Assembly: GCF_003555545.1 (NCBI RefSeq)
Contig: NZ_CP032157.1
Span: 3,786,546 to 3,850,545 of the forward strand
Source of the DNA: Paraflavitalea soli
GTDB lineage: Bacteria; Bacteroidota; Bacteroidia; Chitinophagales; Chitinophagaceae
Reading direction: 5' to 3'
Length of the DNA: 64,000 nt
Positions within the stretch are counted from its first letter, which is position 1; every line of letters starts with the position of its first letter. Shown here piece after piece: positions 26,603 to 36,983 of the stretch. The notes beneath the pieces were generated by a model, which was given only the letters and a program-made list of their open reading frames with translations, did not search any database and was not told the origin of the DNA. Position numbers and translations under genes: made by a program.

Positions 26603-28590
26603 TCAGGCCACATACAACAAAGGATCGGTCTTAAATTCAATATGGATGGAAGTGCCGCGTGGAGAGGAGTCGATATCTACCTTGCCCTGGAAAGCTTTCA
26701 TGCGTGCATGAAGACTGTTTATGCCCAGTCCGCTCAATTGACCGATGCCGGAAGGATCAAACCCTTTTCCATTATCTTCTACGGTGATGGTGATCATGTC
26801 TGTATTGAACACCAGCTGCACCAGGGCCCGGCTGGCTTCGGCATGCCTGACCACATTGTTAATGAGCTCCTGTATGGTCCTGTATATCATCAATTCAAAA
26901 TGGTGATTAAAGCGCACGGGCGTCCCGTAGGATTGAAAATCTATGCCCAGCTGATGGTTGTTACTGAACTTAAGGCAAAACGCCTGAACGGCATCATACA
27001 GGCCTTGCTCATGCAAAATGACGGGCAGGAGGTTATGGGCAGTCTCCCTGATCTCTGAGGTAGCATCCTTTAGCAGGGTAAGTGATTCGTGGTAGGCAGG
27101 AATAGCCGGCAATTGCCCTACCTGACGGCCGAGGGAATCCATATTTAGCCTGGCGGCCGATAAGATGCTCCCTACCCCATCATGCAGGTTGCGGGCAATA
27201 CGCGTGCGCTCGCGCTCCTCCCCTTCCATCATGGCTTTCACGGCCAGCAATTCATGCTCCTTGCGTATCATAAGCCACTGCAGCTTTTGTTTCTGCCGGA
27301 AGCCCAGCCAGATCAGCACACCGATGATCAGCAGGGTGATCATGGAAATAATGGAAAACACAATGAACATGTCTTTCTTCTTCAAGGCTGATCTTTGATG
27401 CTCAATAGCCAGCTGTTTATCTGAAAGCTCTTTATCCTTTTGCAGGGTGCGGTACTTTGTTTCGAGGTCATTGACGCGGTTGGCCATTTTCTCATTGGCA
27501 AGGCTGTCATTGTACAGTACAAACTTTTTGAAAGCACCCATGCTTTGTTCATGCATACCCAGGGCGGAATACACTTGCAGCAATTTGCCATAAGCTTTGA
27601 ACAGGCCTTCCTTACTACCAATCCGTTCAGCGATCTCTACACTCTTAAACAGGTAATCCTTTGCTTTAAGGTATTCTTTGGTATTTTCATAGATCTTGGA
27701 GTAGCACAAATATACCTGCAGCAGGTAATAAGGTGTACCGGCCTTGAGTGCCAACCTTTCCGCCTCCCGCAGGTACGAGGCAGCAGAATCGAATTGTTTA
27801 TAATCGATGTAGGTATCGGCAATATTGGACCTGATCATAAACGGTAACACCTGGTCATTGGTATGATCGGCCATTTTCAATGCCTCCAAAGCCAGCAGTA
27901 ATGACTCCTTGCGTTTATTCATGGAGCTATAGGTAACACTTAAATTACTTAAGGCACGCGCAAGCGTTAAAGTATCTTTATTCTGCCTGGCTATGGCTTC
28001 TGCTTTCCTGAGGTAATGCAGGCTTTTTTCGTGCTGGCCTAACTCCTGGAAAGTATTGCCGATCCCATCATTGACTTGCGCCATCAAATGATGAGCCCCT
28101 GCTTTCTCGAAGACATCGACGGCTTTGAGATACCAGATAATCGCCTCATCATATCTATCCTGGAAATAATACAGGTTACCGGTATTGTTGAAGACCTTGC
28201 CCAGTTCGAGGTAATTGCCTAGCGCCGAGAAATGAATGGCCGCCTGATCATAATAACTTTTGGAGGTGGGAAAGTCTGCTTTGTCTGCATACACAATGCC
28301 GATAAGGGTCGCGCTTTTGCCTCTTCCATAGGTGTCATTTTTTGCCTGGCTCAATTTAGCAGCCCGTTCCAATACTACCAGGGCGGTATCATTATTAAAG
28401 TCCATCAGATCGCTCCCGTACTTCAACAGCTGCCTGATGAGAAAGGTATCTTCTTTGGCTCCCCTGACAGCGGACGGTATCGTTCATGGACAGCCTGCAA
28501 GGACTGGGAATAGCCAGTTACGTACAGCAACAGGCACAGGAATGCCAGGTACCATTTTTTGCAGGAAAAGTTTGCCGCGGGTAATATCAT
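26603..28590 (-). pseudogene. TPR-containing sensor histidine kinase (HisKA_3/NarL type), apparently frameshifted near its N-terminus
   Basis: The long frame (26603-28426) encodes tetratricopeptide repeats (for example YDEAIIWYLKAVDVFEKAG, HEKSLHYLRKAEAIARQ), a coiled coil, one membrane segment (IVFSIISMITLLIIGVLIWL), then a HisKA_3 domain with the phospho-acceptor His in ARNLHDGVGSILSAARL, and a HATPase domain with N-box ELINNVVRHAEA and VEDNGKGFD. This frame has no ATG or signal peptide at its start. A signal peptide lies in another frame starting at ATG 28590 (NFSCKKWYLAFLCLLLYVTG, then YSQSLQAVHERYRPLSG). Adding one base, for instance in the CCCC run at 28461-28464, joins them into one normal kinase. 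Either a real disabling mutation or a sequencing error. Confidence 0.75.
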
Positions 28591-28928
28591 GTTTCACATA
28601 GCTATAAAGTCCTAATTTAGGAAGGTTTTTTATCTATGGGTTTCCTGTAGACAGCATTCAGTGGGCATCCTGGGTCTGTTCGGCCTCTCTTTCGATCAAT
28701 CCATATACTACTTATTGCAATTCATACATGATCCCCATTAACCACAGAAATGGTTCTTGTTCTTACGATCAATATCCTGTCAACACCACTACATAGGGGG
28801 CGGAATATCTGCAACTTCCACGGAGCAATGGAGCAACCGGATGGCAGCGTCCAATAAAGACCCCGGGGTCTTTATTTTATTAGGTGCATTTATTAAGCGG
28901 GATATACTATATTGCATTTTTTGTGCAC
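28591..28928. other. Divergent region between the two sensor kinase genes
   Basis: About 340 bases. It contains a perfect 24-bp palindrome at 28853-28876 (listed separately). No good promoter match and no coding region are seen. Confidence 0.4.
28853..28876. promoter_or_regulatory. Perfect 24-bp palindrome upstream of a sensor kinase gene
   Basis: The half-site AATAAAGACCCC is followed immediately by its exact reverse complement. It may be an operator or, since GGGGTCTTTATT is T-rich at its end, a compact bidirectional terminator insulating the two divergent kinase genes. Confidence 0.5.
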
Positions 28929-30887
28929 ATGTTGATCAACCCCTTAGCCCGCCAACGCATCTGCTGGTTATTCCTTTTTTTTATTGCAGCGCTACCCTGC
29001 AAGGCAGATACCTTGACCCTTCGCCCGGGCGCCCAGGCGGTACAAAAAGTGGAGCTGACCAACTACCTCACTGCCTGGGAAGATCCTTCCCGCAGTTCCG
29101 ACACCAGCACGGTCAATAGCCACCGAGCCTTGTTTGTGCCTGTCCATCAGTTGCAGCAACAAACAACTACCAGCTTTTACTGGCTGCGTATGCCCATCAG
29201 CAATGAGACCGGTGCAGCGGCTAACCTGATGCTTTCCTTTAGCAGCCTCACGCTGGTGGATGTGTACCTGTATCACAATAATCAGTGTATACTCCATAAG
29301 CAGGCAGGTGCTTTCCGGGAACAAAGCGCTATTGTACCCTACGATGGGCGATTGTTTAGTTCGCTGATCTTTCAGCCCGGGCAATCGTATGAACTATTAA
29401 TAAAGGTTTACCATAGCAAGGGCTATATGCCGGTCTTCAACTTTACCCTGCAGCAAAAGGAGCCATTCCTGCAGCAACTGCACCAGCGCAGGCTGATCGA
29501 TGCGTTTGCGCAGGGGGCGGTTTGCCTGTTCTTTGTATATGCGCTGGTATCCTGGGCGGTAAGCCGGTTCAGGCCTTACCTGTGGTTATTGTGTTATATA
29601 GGCGGCATTGGCATGTATGGTATCTGTACAGGCGGTTATCTTATTGAGTGGGCATTTCCACATCAACCTCCCATGGGCTGGCTGTTCAACCTCGTCTTTG
29701 TTCACCTGGGCAGCTTAGGTATTTATATGCTGATGATGGATTTCTGGCAAATGAAACTACACAACCCCATCCTATACAATGTAGGGCGTATGCTGGTGAT
29801 AGAGCTGGGTGTGTTATCGCTGGCCGGTGTTTGCATCAACTACTTTACGGGTAATTTTCAGCTGGTGAATACGATCAATTTGTGGCTGTCTGTATTTCCT
29901 TTAAGCTTTATTACAGCCTCCCTCTGGTTATGCTGGCGGCGGCTCACCACGGCGCAGCGGTACCTTGCCTATGGTCTGTTGCTGTTCTTTGGTTCGGCCA
30001 TTTATGTGCTACTCAGCTCGGCATTACTGAAGGAAAGGTCATTGCTGAGTGCTCCCTATGTTTCTAATTTCACCACACTGGCAGTCTTCCTCCTGTTTGC
30101 CACGGGTCTCAAAGAAGACCTCCGCCAGCATGAAATAGATAAACATGCGGTACTGGAGGAGCTCAACCGCCTGCAGCAATTCCAAAATGCGATACTGGAA
30201 AAGAAAGTAGAAAACCGTACTTCAGAACTCAGTATATCCAACCGCCACCTCAAAGAGCAGCAAGCGCTGCTGGCGGACAGGAATACCAAAATTGAGACGC
30301 TGATCAATGAGCTGAATCACCGTGTAAAGAATAACCTGCAACTACTCTATGGCCTTAGCAGTCTCCAGGTGCCGATGGTCAATGATGAAGCGGCCCGGGA
30401 GATCATGAGGGGCAATATGGGCAAGATCAAAGCGATGATGCTGGTGAATGAAAAGTTGTTCCGGTTTGAGGAGCAATCCGCTGTTCATGTACGGGAATTC
30501 ACCACGGAGCTGGCGGATCACCTGCAACGCATCTATGACAGCAAAGGCAAGATCCGCATTCTCCAGGATATTGGGAGCGGCATACAATTACAGGGTAAGC
30601 AGGCGCTCTCCTTTGGCCTGATCCTGGCAGAGCTGCTCACCAATTCTTTTAAATACGCCTTTCCTGAGCACCGCGATCCGACAATCCGGATCACGATGCA
30701 AGTTGCAGATAAAGACACCGTGCAGTTTATCTATGCCGACAACGGCAGGGGAATGGATCACCTGGAGCAGGAAAAACAGGTGACGATGGGTATTTCGCTG
30801 GTGCATGACCTGGCCCGGCAAATGAATGGTAAAATTAACGTAACAAATGGCCTCGGATTAACTTATCAGTTCTTAATTCCCGTGTAA
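28929..30887 (+). CDS. 7TM-DISM sensor histidine kinase
   Basis: A 652-residue membrane kinase. The start at ATG 28929 (MLINPLARQRICWLFLFFIA) places a signal peptide at the N-terminus. The periplasmic domain is of 7TMR-DISM type (YWLRMPISNETG, about 80-180), followed by seven hydrophobic helices (about 200-395). A coiled coil (about 410-465) then leads to a HisKA_2-type phospho-acceptor region (LINELNHRVKNNLQLLYGLS; His in NHRVKNN) and an HATPase domain (ILAELLTNSFKYAF, YADNGRGMD). It is followed by its likely partner regulator after only 2 bases. The signal may be a carbohydrate or other small ligand; unknown. Confidence 0.92.
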   Translation: MLINPLARQRICWLFLFFIAALPCKADTLTLRPGAQAVQKVELTNYLTAWEDPSRSSDTSTVNSHRALFVPVHQLQQQTTTSFYWLRMPISNETGAAANLMLSFSSLTLVDVYLYHNNQCILHKQAGAFREQSAIVPYDGRLFSSLIFQPGQSYELLIKVYHSKGYMPVFNFTLQQKEPFLQQLHQRRLIDAFAQGAVCLFFVYALVSWAVSRFRPYLWLLCYIGGIGMYGICTGGYLIEWAFPHQPPMGWLFNLVFVHLGSLGIYMLMMDFWQMKLHNPILYNVGRMLVIELGVLSLAGVCINYFTGNFQLVNTINLWLSVFPLSFITASLWLCWRRLTTAQRYLAYGLLLFFGSAIYVLLSSALLKERSLLSAPYVSNFTTLAVFLLFATGLKEDLRQHEIDKHAVLEELNRLQQFQNAILEKKVENRTSELSISNRHLKEQQALLADRNTKIETLINELNHRVKNNLQLLYGLSSLQVPMVNDEAAREIMRGNMGKIKAMMLVNEKLFRFEEQSAVHVREFTTELADHLQRIYDSKGKIRILQDIGSGIQLQGKQALSFGLILAELLTNSFKYAFPEHRDPTIRITMQVADKDTVQFIYADNGRGMDHLEQEKQVTMGISLVHDLARQMNGKINVTNGLGLTYQFLIPV

Positions 30888-30889
30888 TT

Positions 30890-31492
30890 ATGGTACGCGT
30901 ACTTATAATAGAAGATGAGATCATTATAGCCCGGTTTATTGAACAGCAGTTACTGTCCTCCTTTCAATGCACTACCCGCATTGCTTTGTCGGTCAACGAA
31001 GCACTGACTGCCATGCCGGAGATGCTGCCACACCTCCTGTTGTGTGATATCAACCTCCAGGAAACGGAATCGGGCATTGAGCTTATTGCGCGCCTGCGCC
31101 ATGATTTTGCCTTTGAAGTGATCTATATTACTTCCTATCAAAACCGGGGCATCATCGCACAGGCAGCTTCTACCAACCCGGCCAACTATATTATTAAACC
31201 GGTAGATGAAGCACAGTTATTTGCCGGGGTACAATTGGTGATGAACAAGATCCTGCACCATTCAGCAGCCGGAGAAAAGATCATGCACCCGGCCTCGCTG
31301 CTCAATACCACTGAACTCAGTATCCTGCAACAGATCCGCGATAAAAAGACCACCAAGGAAATTGCTCAAAGCCTGTTCCTGAGTCCCTATACGATCAAGA
31401 ACCACCGCCACAATATTTGCCGGAAATTACAACTGGATGAAGGGAACAATGCCTTGCTAAAATGGGTGATGCAAAACAGCCATTTATTGTAG
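30890..31492 (+). CDS. LuxR/NarL-family response regulator
   Basis: A 200-residue two-component regulator. The receiver domain has the acidic pair EDE (8-10), the phospho-acceptor Asp53 in LLLCDINLQ, a Thr/Ser at YITSY and Lys103 in IIKPVD. The C-terminal LuxR-type helix-turn-helix reads LSILQQIRDKKTTKEIAQSL and LSPYTIKNHRHNICRKLQL. The ATG is 2 bases after the kinase stop, so the two are co-transcribed and probably form a pair. It could also serve the NarL-type kinase encoded divergently at 26603-28590. Confidence 0.93.
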   Translation: MVRVLIIEDEIIIARFIEQQLLSSFQCTTRIALSVNEALTAMPEMLPHLLLCDINLQETESGIELIARLRHDFAFEVIYITSYQNRGIIAQAASTNPANYIIKPVDEAQLFAGVQLVMNKILHHSAAGEKIMHPASLLNTTELSILQQIRDKKTTKEIAQSLFLSPYTIKNHRHNICRKLQLDEGNNALLKWVMQNSHLL

Positions 31493-31495
31493 CAG

Positions 31496-33025
31496 CTACT
31501 TAAAGGCGCCGCTGTTGCTGATAAAGGCCAGCCGCTTACTGTCGGGACTCCAGGACGGTGTATTGATGGAACCCTGACCGCCATACAGGTAAGCGATCAC
31601 TTTGGGCGTACCGCCCTCCACAGGCAAGAGGCGCAACATTACCCTTTTGTAAAAGGGATGATCGCCCGGATCGACTGTTGCAGGAAAAGTAATAAAGGCT
31701 ATCCATTTACCATCGGGAGAAATATGGGGGAACCAGTTGTTGAATTCATCAAGAGTGAGTTGCTGCTGTGCACTGCCATCGGACTTCATACGCCATAGCT
31801 GCATGGTGCCGGAATGATTGGCATTGTAATAAATGTATTGTCCGTTGGGTGCATATTCAGGCCCATCGGCCAGCCCTGTAGTATGTTTCGTTAGTGCTAC
31901 TTCCGGCCCTCCGTTGATGGGCTTTTTGTAAATATTATAGGCGGGGCTTTTACTTAACCGTTGTGCGGTATACAGCACTTCCTTGCCATCGATACTCCAG
32001 CTGTGCAAATAAGAGGGTGTACTATCGGTGATCAATACAGGCTCGCCCCCGGTTAATGGCAGGTAATAAACAGTGGAACCTCCACCTGGCATACCATCGC
32101 GATGGTGGCTGATGCCGAGCATTTTTCCATCAAAAGAAATTACGTGGTCATTGTTGTTGCGATTGGCGGATCCGGTAGACAGTTTTTCAGGCACTCCACC
32201 CGTAACAGGTATAGTATACAGTGAACCGCCCTTATTGAATAATAAGCGCTTGCCATCGGGCATCCAGTTGGGGGCTTCCAGGCGGCCAGTCTCTTCATGG
32301 ATGAGGGTACGCCTGCCATTGAATACATCCAGCCATTCCAGGCGACTCCCCAAGATACCATCGCGGTAACCATTGTGGGTATCGGGTACTGTTTTCTCTA
32401 TGCGCACATTCCAGGCCATGCCTTCTTCCAATACATCGGGGTTGTGGCTGCAAATGAACAAACCGGCCAACGCCTCATCGGGCATTTCGATACTGTCTGT
32501 CCTGCCTACTTCCTGTAACAACTCACCGGCGTTGGCCACACGCATGATGAAGGTTTTGCCGATGCGCTCCAGCTGGATGATCTCTGCGTGTTTCTTCGTC
32601 GTAAAAAGTTCATCCTGCGGATCGCGCATGGCAGCGCCTTTGGAACGACGCCATTGCAATACGGTAAGTCCATCGCCATGCACCACGGCACTCATATGGG
32701 CAGCATCTGCCTGCTCACCGGCACGCACCATCCAGCCTATTTTGCGATGGGGATCTTTGCCTGTACCGGACAATTTCACATTAGCCGTCAATATAAAATC
32801 GCCATTTACTTTGCGCCAGGCGTACTGAAACTCATCACGGTTGAACCAGATATTATACCCGCCTCCTTTGAGTTGGTAGGTTTGTGTCTGGCTGTTCCAG
32901 GATACTCCGCCTTTGATGGCAGGATTACCAATATCAGCTTGTTGTTGGAAAATACCAATGGAGGTGGACTGGGCCATGGCAAGGCCGGTATAAAGCAGCA
33001 GGATGGCAGGAAGCAGGCGTTTCAT
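31496..33025 (-). CDS. Secreted TolB-like beta-propeller protein with N-terminal DUF1349-like domain
   Basis: A 509-residue secreted protein. ATG 33025 gives MKRLLPAILLLYTGLAMAQ, a clean signal peptide; the open frame extends further upstream, but only into antisense of the helicase gene. Residues about 20-210 resemble a DUF1349/concanavalin-like beta sandwich (GGYNIWFNRDEFQYAWRKVN, GWMVRAGEQ, VLQWRR). From about 235, repeated WD40-like TolB blades appear (LEAPNWMPDGKRLLFNKGG, HISPDGKWIAF, TPSWSPDSKRLAFISN). Likely binds glycans or proteins in the periplasm. The stop codons of this gene and the response regulator are 3 bases apart, convergent. Confidence 0.85.
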   Translation of the reverse strand: MKRLLPAILLLYTGLAMAQSTSIGIFQQQADIGNPAIKGGVSWNSQTQTYQLKGGGYNIWFNRDEFQYAWRKVNGDFILTANVKLSGTGKDPHRKIGWMVRAGEQADAAHMSAVVHGDGLTVLQWRRSKGAAMRDPQDELFTTKKHAEIIQLERIGKTFIMRVANAGELLQEVGRTDSIEMPDEALAGLFICSHNPDVLEEGMAWNVRIEKTVPDTHNGYRDGILGSRLEWLDVFNGRRTLIHEETGRLEAPNWMPDGKRLLFNKGGSLYTIPVTGGVPEKLSTGSANRNNNDHVISFDGKMLGISHHRDGMPGGGSTVYYLPLTGGEPVLITDSTPSYLHSWSIDGKEVLYTAQRLSKSPAYNIYKKPINGGPEVALTKHTTGLADGPEYAPNGQYIYYNANHSGTMQLWRMKSDGSAQQQLTLDEFNNWFPHISPDGKWIAFITFPATVDPGDHPFYKRVMLRLLPVEGGTPKVIAYLYGGQGSINTPSWSPDSKRLAFISNSGAFK

Positions 33026-33067
33026 GATACTTAAATATACTACTAAATAGCCGATATTTGCAGGCTT

Positions 33068-36000
33068 ATGGACCAGGCAGCAGGCAATGAGGCATCTATT
33101 TCCGGACCCCGGGGCACAGGCTTTAAAAGGATTCCCCTGGAAAGCCTTACGGAGCTTTTTATCGCACAACATAGCCAGGCAGGCGTGTATGTGGAACCCC
33201 GGGAGTACCAGCTCATCACCCCGCATAGCCTGGATATCGACAACGGCATTTTCCTCAGCCAATATGCGGTGCCTCCCTTTCCACCGGTTACTGTCATACG
33301 GCAGGAACAACAATTGCTGGTCTCCTGCACCTGTCACCAAACTGCTGATAAATTGTGTGTGCATGAAGCGCAGGTATTGACGGCGCTGGTACGCCGGGAA
33401 GAGCTGCGCATCTTTTTCGATGCAAAGCTGCGACAGGAAAAACTGACCAGGTTTGCCGCTGATTATGGTCTTTCTGCTACTACCAACCTGGACGAATACT
33501 TCGCCATCCATTTTGAGCACAATAAGCTAGCCATCAGTTCCCGGCTGCCTTCGCTGCTGGCGGTGAACCAGGATACCCTGCAGGCCATGAACCAGGTGCT
33601 GTATCCGGTACCTGATAGCATTCCGCAGGAAGACGTTGCAGCCGATGGCAAAACGATCTGTGTGGTATTGAAACAACACAAATACCACAAGCACCTGCTG
33701 GTCGAATTGTACAGCGCTCCGGTATCGAAAGAAGGGAAAATAAAAAATCCTATGACGCCGGTGCCGCCCCTCGACCTGGCCTGGACGCTCGATGATCCGG
33801 AGCACCTGAAGTTCTATACGGCTGTTCATAAATTCCAAAACCATCCGGCGGCCAAACGATCGCCTTCGGACCTGGCGGCGCTGAAAGCCATTGTTAAGAA
33901 TCCGGCGGGCTATCGTTTCTATTATCACAATCCTGCAGTATCCGACAATATTACGTCCACGGCTATAGTACCTGTACAGGCAGCGCTGATACCGGGCAAT
34001 CTAACGCTTACGGTAACACAGGAAGGGGAATTCTATGCCATAGGGGGGCGCCTATCGCTGGATGACAAAGACTATACGCTGGGGGATGTGAGCCTGCGGT
34101 ACAACTGGTTTGTGCAGGCGGATGATACCCTGTACCTGGTAGATCAACTTCAGGCACTCGGCGTTATTGAATTGCTGAAAAAAAAGAGCCAGTTCCTGAT
34201 CCATGCCAGCAAATACCGGGAATTCAAATTACAATTGCTGGATAAGCTGGAAGACACGATCCGGATCGGTTATGAATACATACAGGAAGCAACGCCTGGG
34301 CAACTGGAGCAGCAAGGATTTAACAACAGGCCGCAACGCATCATCTATTTATCCGATCTGAAGAATTATGTGATGATCATCCCGGTGATCAGGTATGGCG
34401 AAATCGAGATACCTATCCGCACTTTAAGACTGGTGCATGGGACGGATGAGAAGGGAAAAGAATTCCTGGTAAAGCGTGATGACCAGGCAGAGAAGGCATT
34501 CAACGCGCTGATTGTACACCAGCATCCACACTTTGAAGAACAACTGGAAAACGACCTGCACTACTGGTACCTGCACCGGGACCGTTTCTTATCAGAAGAA
34601 TGGTTTCTCCATGCGTTTGAGGAGTGGAACAAAGCAGGTATTACGGTATTAGGGTTCAATGAGCTGGATGGGAATAAACTGAATCCGCATAAAGTAAAAA
34701 TCGATATCAAGGTACATTCGGGCATCAACTGGTTCAATGCGGATGTACAGGTAAAGTTTGGTAAGAAAAAGGCTTCCTTAAAACAGGTCTATAAGTCGAT
34801 CCGCAACCAGAACAAATATGTGCAGCTGGATGATGGCACGAAGGGGATCCTTCCGGAAGAATGGATCGCTAAGTTTACGGATTACTTCAACAATGCCGAG
34901 ATCATCGATGAATCGACCATCCGGATCGATAAGATCAACTTCACTACGATCGAGCAATTGTATGACGAAGCGATGGTGGATGAAGCGGTGATGCAGGAAG
35001 TACAGCAATACCGGGAGAAGCTACAGCAGATCGATCGCATCAAAGAAATTGAAGTACCCGATACCTTGCAGGCGACGCTTCGCCCCTATCAGCGGGAAGG
35101 ATTGAACTGGCTCAATTTCCTGGACGACCTCAACTTTGGAGGCTGTTTGGCGGATGATATGGGCCTGGGCAAATCGATCCAGATCATTGCCTTTATACTT
35201 TCACAAAGAAGCAAGGTGAAAAGGAATACCAACCTGCTGGTAGTGCCTTCCACGCTTATCTTCAACTGGCAGCAGGAAGTACAACGATTCGCTCCTTCTA
35301 TAAACATCTATACGGTACATGGGGCAGGCCGGATAAAGCACACAGCAGCGTTTGATCAATACGAGCTCATCCTAACGACCTATGGTACGCTGTTGTCGGA
35401 TATCCAGTTCCTGAAAGATTATGTTTTCAACTATGTATTCCTGGATGAATCGCAGAACATCAAGAACCCCGAAACGCAACGGTACAAGGCAGTACGGCTG
35501 TTGACCTCCCGCAATAAGATAGCGATTACGGGTACACCGATAGAGAACAATACCTTCGACCTGTTTAGCCAGTTGTCCTTTGCCTGTCCGGGGCTGCTGG
35601 GCAGCAAGCAGTATTTTAAAGACATCTACTCTATTCCCATTGATATGTTCAAAAGCAGCAAGCGCGCGATCGAACTGCACCGGAAAGTAAAACCATTTAT
35701 CCTGAGAAGGACGAAGCAAGAAGTGGCGCCGGAACTGCCGGAGAAAACTGAAATGGTATTGTACTGTGAGATGGATGAGGAGCAGCGGGGCATCTACCAG
35801 GCTTATGAAAAAGAGTTCCGGGAGTATATTTCTGCTACTACGGCGGATGAGCTGAAGAAGAGTCCCATGAATGTATTGAAGGGGCTTACGCGTCTCCGGC
35901 AGATCTGTGATGCGCCTGCTTTGCTGGGTGATGATGCCCTTACAGGCAGCACCTCTGCCAAGATCAATACACTGCTGGAGCAGATCGAAAACAAATCACC

Positions 36001-36469
36001 CAATCATAAGATACTGGTGTTTTCGCAGTTCGTGTCGATGCTGGAACTCATCAGTAAGGAATTGATCAAAAGGGGTATTGGTTTTGAAATGCTCACCGGC
36101 AGTACGCGCAACCGGGGCACGGTGGTCAATGCCTTCCAAACGAATCCCGGTAGCCGTGTATTCCTCATCAGCCTGAAAGCAGGCGGTACGGGGCTCAACC
36201 TCACGGAAGCAGATTATGTATACCTGGTAGATCCCTGGTGGAACCCTGCGGTGGAAAACCAGGCCATTGACCGGGCACACCGCATAGGCCAGGATAAAAA
36301 GGTGATCGCGGTACGCCTGATCTGCCCGGAAACGGTAGAGGAAAAGATGATGAAAATGCAGGAGCATAAGAAGATACTGGCAGATGACCTGGTGAAAACA
36401 GGCTCCTCCTTACTGTCATCGCTATCGAAGGACGACCTCCTCAATTTATTGTGGTTTCAGCCGGCGTAG
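33068..36469 (+). CDS. SNF2-family DEAD/DEAH-type helicase with SWIM zinc finger
   Basis: An 1133-residue DNA translocase. A SWIM-type zinc finger sits near the N-terminus (C87-x-C89-x7-C97-x-H99). The middle region is long and not recognisable. The Swi2/Snf2 motor begins around residue 655 (LRPYQREGLNWLNFL). Walker A is DDMGLGKSIQ (about 698), and the motif II box is DESQ (about 792) rather than the common DEAH/DEGH. Motif III is ITGTPIEN. The C-terminal helicase lobe contains FSQFVSML, KAGGTGLNL and WWNPAVENQAIDRAHRIGQ. Bacterial members of this type probably remodel protein-DNA or RNA polymerase complexes. The gene starts 42 bases from the divergent TolB-like gene. Confidence 0.92.
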   Translation: MDQAAGNEASISGPRGTGFKRIPLESLTELFIAQHSQAGVYVEPREYQLITPHSLDIDNGIFLSQYAVPPFPPVTVIRQEQQLLVSCTCHQTADKLCVHEAQVLTALVRREELRIFFDAKLRQEKLTRFAADYGLSATTNLDEYFAIHFEHNKLAISSRLPSLLAVNQDTLQAMNQVLYPVPDSIPQEDVAADGKTICVVLKQHKYHKHLLVELYSAPVSKEGKIKNPMTPVPPLDLAWTLDDPEHLKFYTAVHKFQNHPAAKRSPSDLAALKAIVKNPAGYRFYYHNPAVSDNITSTAIVPVQAALIPGNLTLTVTQEGEFYAIGGRLSLDDKDYTLGDVSLRYNWFVQADDTLYLVDQLQALGVIELLKKKSQFLIHASKYREFKLQLLDKLEDTIRIGYEYIQEATPGQLEQQGFNNRPQRIIYLSDLKNYVMIIPVIRYGEIEIPIRTLRLVHGTDEKGKEFLVKRDDQAEKAFNALIVHQHPHFEEQLENDLHYWYLHRDRFLSEEWFLHAFEEWNKAGITVLGFNELDGNKLNPHKVKIDIKVHSGINWFNADVQVKFGKKKASLKQVYKSIRNQNKYVQLDDGTKGILPEEWIAKFTDYFNNAEIIDESTIRIDKINFTTIEQLYDEAMVDEAVMQEVQQYREKLQQIDRIKEIEVPDTLQATLRPYQREGLNWLNFLDDLNFGGCLADDMGLGKSIQIIAFILSQRSKVKRNTNLLVVPSTLIFNWQQEVQRFAPSINIYTVHGAGRIKHTAAFDQYELILTTYGTLLSDIQFLKDYVFNYVFLDESQNIKNPETQRYKAVRLLTSRNKIAITGTPIENNTFDLFSQLSFACPGLLGSKQYFKDIYSIPIDMFKSSKRAIELHRKVKPFILRRTKQEVAPELPEKTEMVLYCEMDEEQRGIYQAYEKEFREYISATTADELKKSPMNVLKGLTRLRQICDAPALLGDDALTGSTSAKINTLLEQIENKSPNHKILVFSQFVSMLELISKELIKRGIGFEMLTGSTRNRGTVVNAFQTNPGSRVFLISLKAGGTGLNLTEADYVYLVDPWWNPAVENQAIDRAHRIGQDKKVIAVRLICPETVEEKMMKMQEHKKILADDLVKTGSSLLSSLSKDDLLNLLWFQPA

Positions 36470-36555
36470 GCATCTTACTTTTCGGGCCGCAGGGGCGCCA
36501 GCTGCCCTGACAGTCTTGGCGAAAAGTGGCTGTTTTGGCGTTTGATGCTATTAGC

Positions 36556-36610
36556 ATACTCTATCCATACTGAAGGTATACTGAAGCTATACTGTAGCCA
36601 TACTGAAGGA
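36556..36610. repeat. 11-bp tandem repeat
   Basis: Five consecutive units of consensus ATACTGAAGNT (the first, ATACTCTATCC, is the most divergent), followed by a partial ATAC. The period is close to one helical turn, so the units present the same face of the DNA. Confidence 0.75.
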
Positions 36611-36983
36611 ATACGAATTTCGGATTTAGAATTACTCCGTGCGTTGTACTTTCCTTCCTGTTGGTAACTGACTGATCTTTTTGTTGACCTTTGACCAAGC
36701 TATGCATCCTTCCATTCATTCTCAAACCGAACAAACATACAATCTGTGGTATGCCAAATCCAAATTTTATTTTACTGCATCAGCTATTTTAATAACAAGA
36801 TTAAAAAAGTGTAGAAAAACAACCGTTTCACGCCAAAACAACCAAAAGCAGTCAACAGCAGACATTTTAAATTTGGAAACGGGTATATCGGTGTTGTATG
36901 TTTGCTGTGAACAGATCGACTGTGTGGACGGGGCCCCTAAGCATGGTCGGTGGAAGACGAAGTGTTGTGCAACACTGAATACA

